Assembly: GCA_028876695.1 (NCBI GenBank)
Contig: JAGWRH010000016.1
Span: forward strand, 1-5,714
DNA length: 5,714 nucleotides
From: Acidobacteriota bacterium
Lineage (GTDB): Bacteria; Acidobacteriota; Terriglobia; Acidiferrales; UBA7541
Direction of reading: 5' to 3'
The position numbers were made by a program, and so were the translations under genes. This document shows positions 4,980 through 5,714 of the stretch, piece by piece. The first letter of the stretch is position 1; each line of letters opens with the position of its first letter. Under the pieces are notes generated by a model, which was not told the origin of the DNA, made no database searches, and worked only from the letters and a program-made list of their open reading frames with translations.

Positions 4980-5714
4980 TTATTGGCGAAATATAACCTT
5001 CAGCCCGCGCCGCCAATTCTCATTCAGGCCGATGCGCGTGATGCAAATCTCCGGGGAGAGATAGCGCAGCAGAGTGTCCGTGGTGGGATGGAACCGAAGC
5101 GCCGGGGCGACCAGCCACACGAACGGCGGCTGCGGATCAAGCGTCACGCCGGTGAAATAGCCGAAGCGCTCAAAGTCTCGCTCCCGCTGATGCCTCCGAA
5201 CGCGAAGCCAATAATCGACCGCCTGCAACGGCAACTGAATATCTTCGGATGCCTTCAGCTCGATGACCACCAGGCGGCCGCGGCGCGTCACTGCCAAAAC
5301 GTCGAGAATGCCGCGATCGCCCGCCGCTAGGGCGGGAACTTGCGAATACAGGTGCCTGGGATCGAGCACCGCGTCCAGCCGCGTGCAGTCTTCCAGGACA
5401 AGCGATTCCAGCCAACGCTCGGGAGCCGCGCGATAAAGGACGCGGTTTTTTTCGCTTGCGAGTGGCGACCTTTCCAGATCCAGTTTCGCGATCAGCCGCT
5501 CCAGGAGCGGTTCCTTCGCTGACGTTAAATGCCGCTGCGAATCCGACAGACCGAACCTCAGCCCTTCATTCGAAGACCAGCGGACAAATTCGAGACCGCG
5601 AAAGCAGAACGCCGCTTCTTTCGCTCCAGCCAGCAGGCGAATACGGACGGCACCGCTCGAATCGTTCAGCGTGCGAGCGAGACAGGGGACCTGCGCGGCC
5701 GCGTCGCGCGCCGC
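4980..5714 (-). CDS. PD-(D/E)XK nuclease-like protein of unknown function, partial (start beyond the right edge)
   Basis: The minus-strand frame is open from the window edge (5714) to TAA at 4982-4980, giving 244 residues. The GTG at 5369 is an internal codon, since sequence upstream of it stays open and includes a family-like helix PERWLESLV (residues 98-106). The nuclease-like core is GILDVLAV (Asp138) followed by LVVIELKAS (Glu152, Lys154), the D...ExK signature of the PD-(D/E)XK fold, then LQAVDYWLRV. Glu103 in the ERWLE helix could be the fourth acidic residue seen in NucS/RecB-like relatives. Later segments include FGYFTG, PFVWLVAPALRFHP and TDTLLRYLSPEI. The catalytic residues are kept, so it may be an active DNA or RNA nuclease, but the fold is also used for restriction, repair and tRNA processing. 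The N-terminus (VRIRLLAGAKEAAFCFRGLEFVRW) is unassigned. It converges with the HNH gene across the stem-loop at 4886. Confidence 0.85.
   Translation of the reverse strand, partial: AARDAAAQVPCLARTLNDSSGAVRIRLLAGAKEAAFCFRGLEFVRWSSNEGLRFGLSDSQRHLTSAKEPLLERLIAKLDLERSPLASEKNRVLYRAAPERWLESLVLEDCTRLDAVLDPRHLYSQVPALAAGDRGILDVLAVTRRGRLVVIELKASEDIQLPLQAVDYWLRVRRHQRERDFERFGYFTGVTLDPQPPFVWLVAPALRFHPTTDTLLRYLSPEICITRIGLNENWRRGLKVIFRQ

Noticed and set aside
4983..5330. Plus-strand frame opposite the PD-(D/E)XK gene
   Set aside because: The minus strand holds a longer open frame to the window edge with a D...ExK motif; this one is its antisense shadow.

Overview
This 5.7 kb window is high-GC, gene-dense bacterial chromosome. 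The protein types suggest Acidobacteriota: a Cys-containing secreted-type protein opening with CDRACL, a CPBP protease with a Pro-rich N-terminus and a GxxxGLRxGWR entry, and a PD-(D/E)XK protein of a kind I associate with that phylum. This assignment rests on resemblance and was not tested by a search. I see no rRNA, tRNA, CRISPR array, transposase or phage gene.

Layout. (1) 1-860, plus: 3' part of a protein of unknown function that began before the window. (2) 866-1260, minus: two very small, closely spaced genes for single-pass membrane proteins with related transmembrane segments. (3) 1415-2374, plus: a CPBP/CAAX-type intramembrane metalloprotease, divergent from the small genes across about 150 bp. 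(4) 2375-2605: a four-copy ~21-bp tandem repeat, then a near-consensus sigma-70 promoter (TTGACA-17-TAAAAT) crowded with inverted repeats. (5) 2606-2959, plus: a DksA/TraR-type zinc-finger regulator that keeps the DxxDxA tip motif. (6) 2960-3314: 355 bp without a convincing gene but with small inverted repeats. (7) 3315-4163, plus: a ComF-type zinc-ribbon/phosphoribosyltransferase protein. (8) 4309-4818, plus: an HNH endonuclease, probably co-transcribed with comF, followed by a strong stem-loop at 4886-4918. (9) 4980-5714, minus: a PD-(D/E)XK nuclease-like protein whose start lies beyond the right edge.

How they fit together: most of this looks like ordinary chromosome rather than one dedicated system. 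The DksA-like protein would act on RNA polymerase in stress or stringent regulation. ComF and HNH are plausible partners in DNA uptake or processing, and the PD-(D/E)XK protein is a third DNA-related gene on the other side of a shared terminator. The features that most deserve follow-up are the paired micro-membrane proteins divergent from the CPBP protease, the inverted repeats on the dksA-type promoter, and the nuclease-like protein of unknown role. I found no clear evidence of a new multi-gene system.
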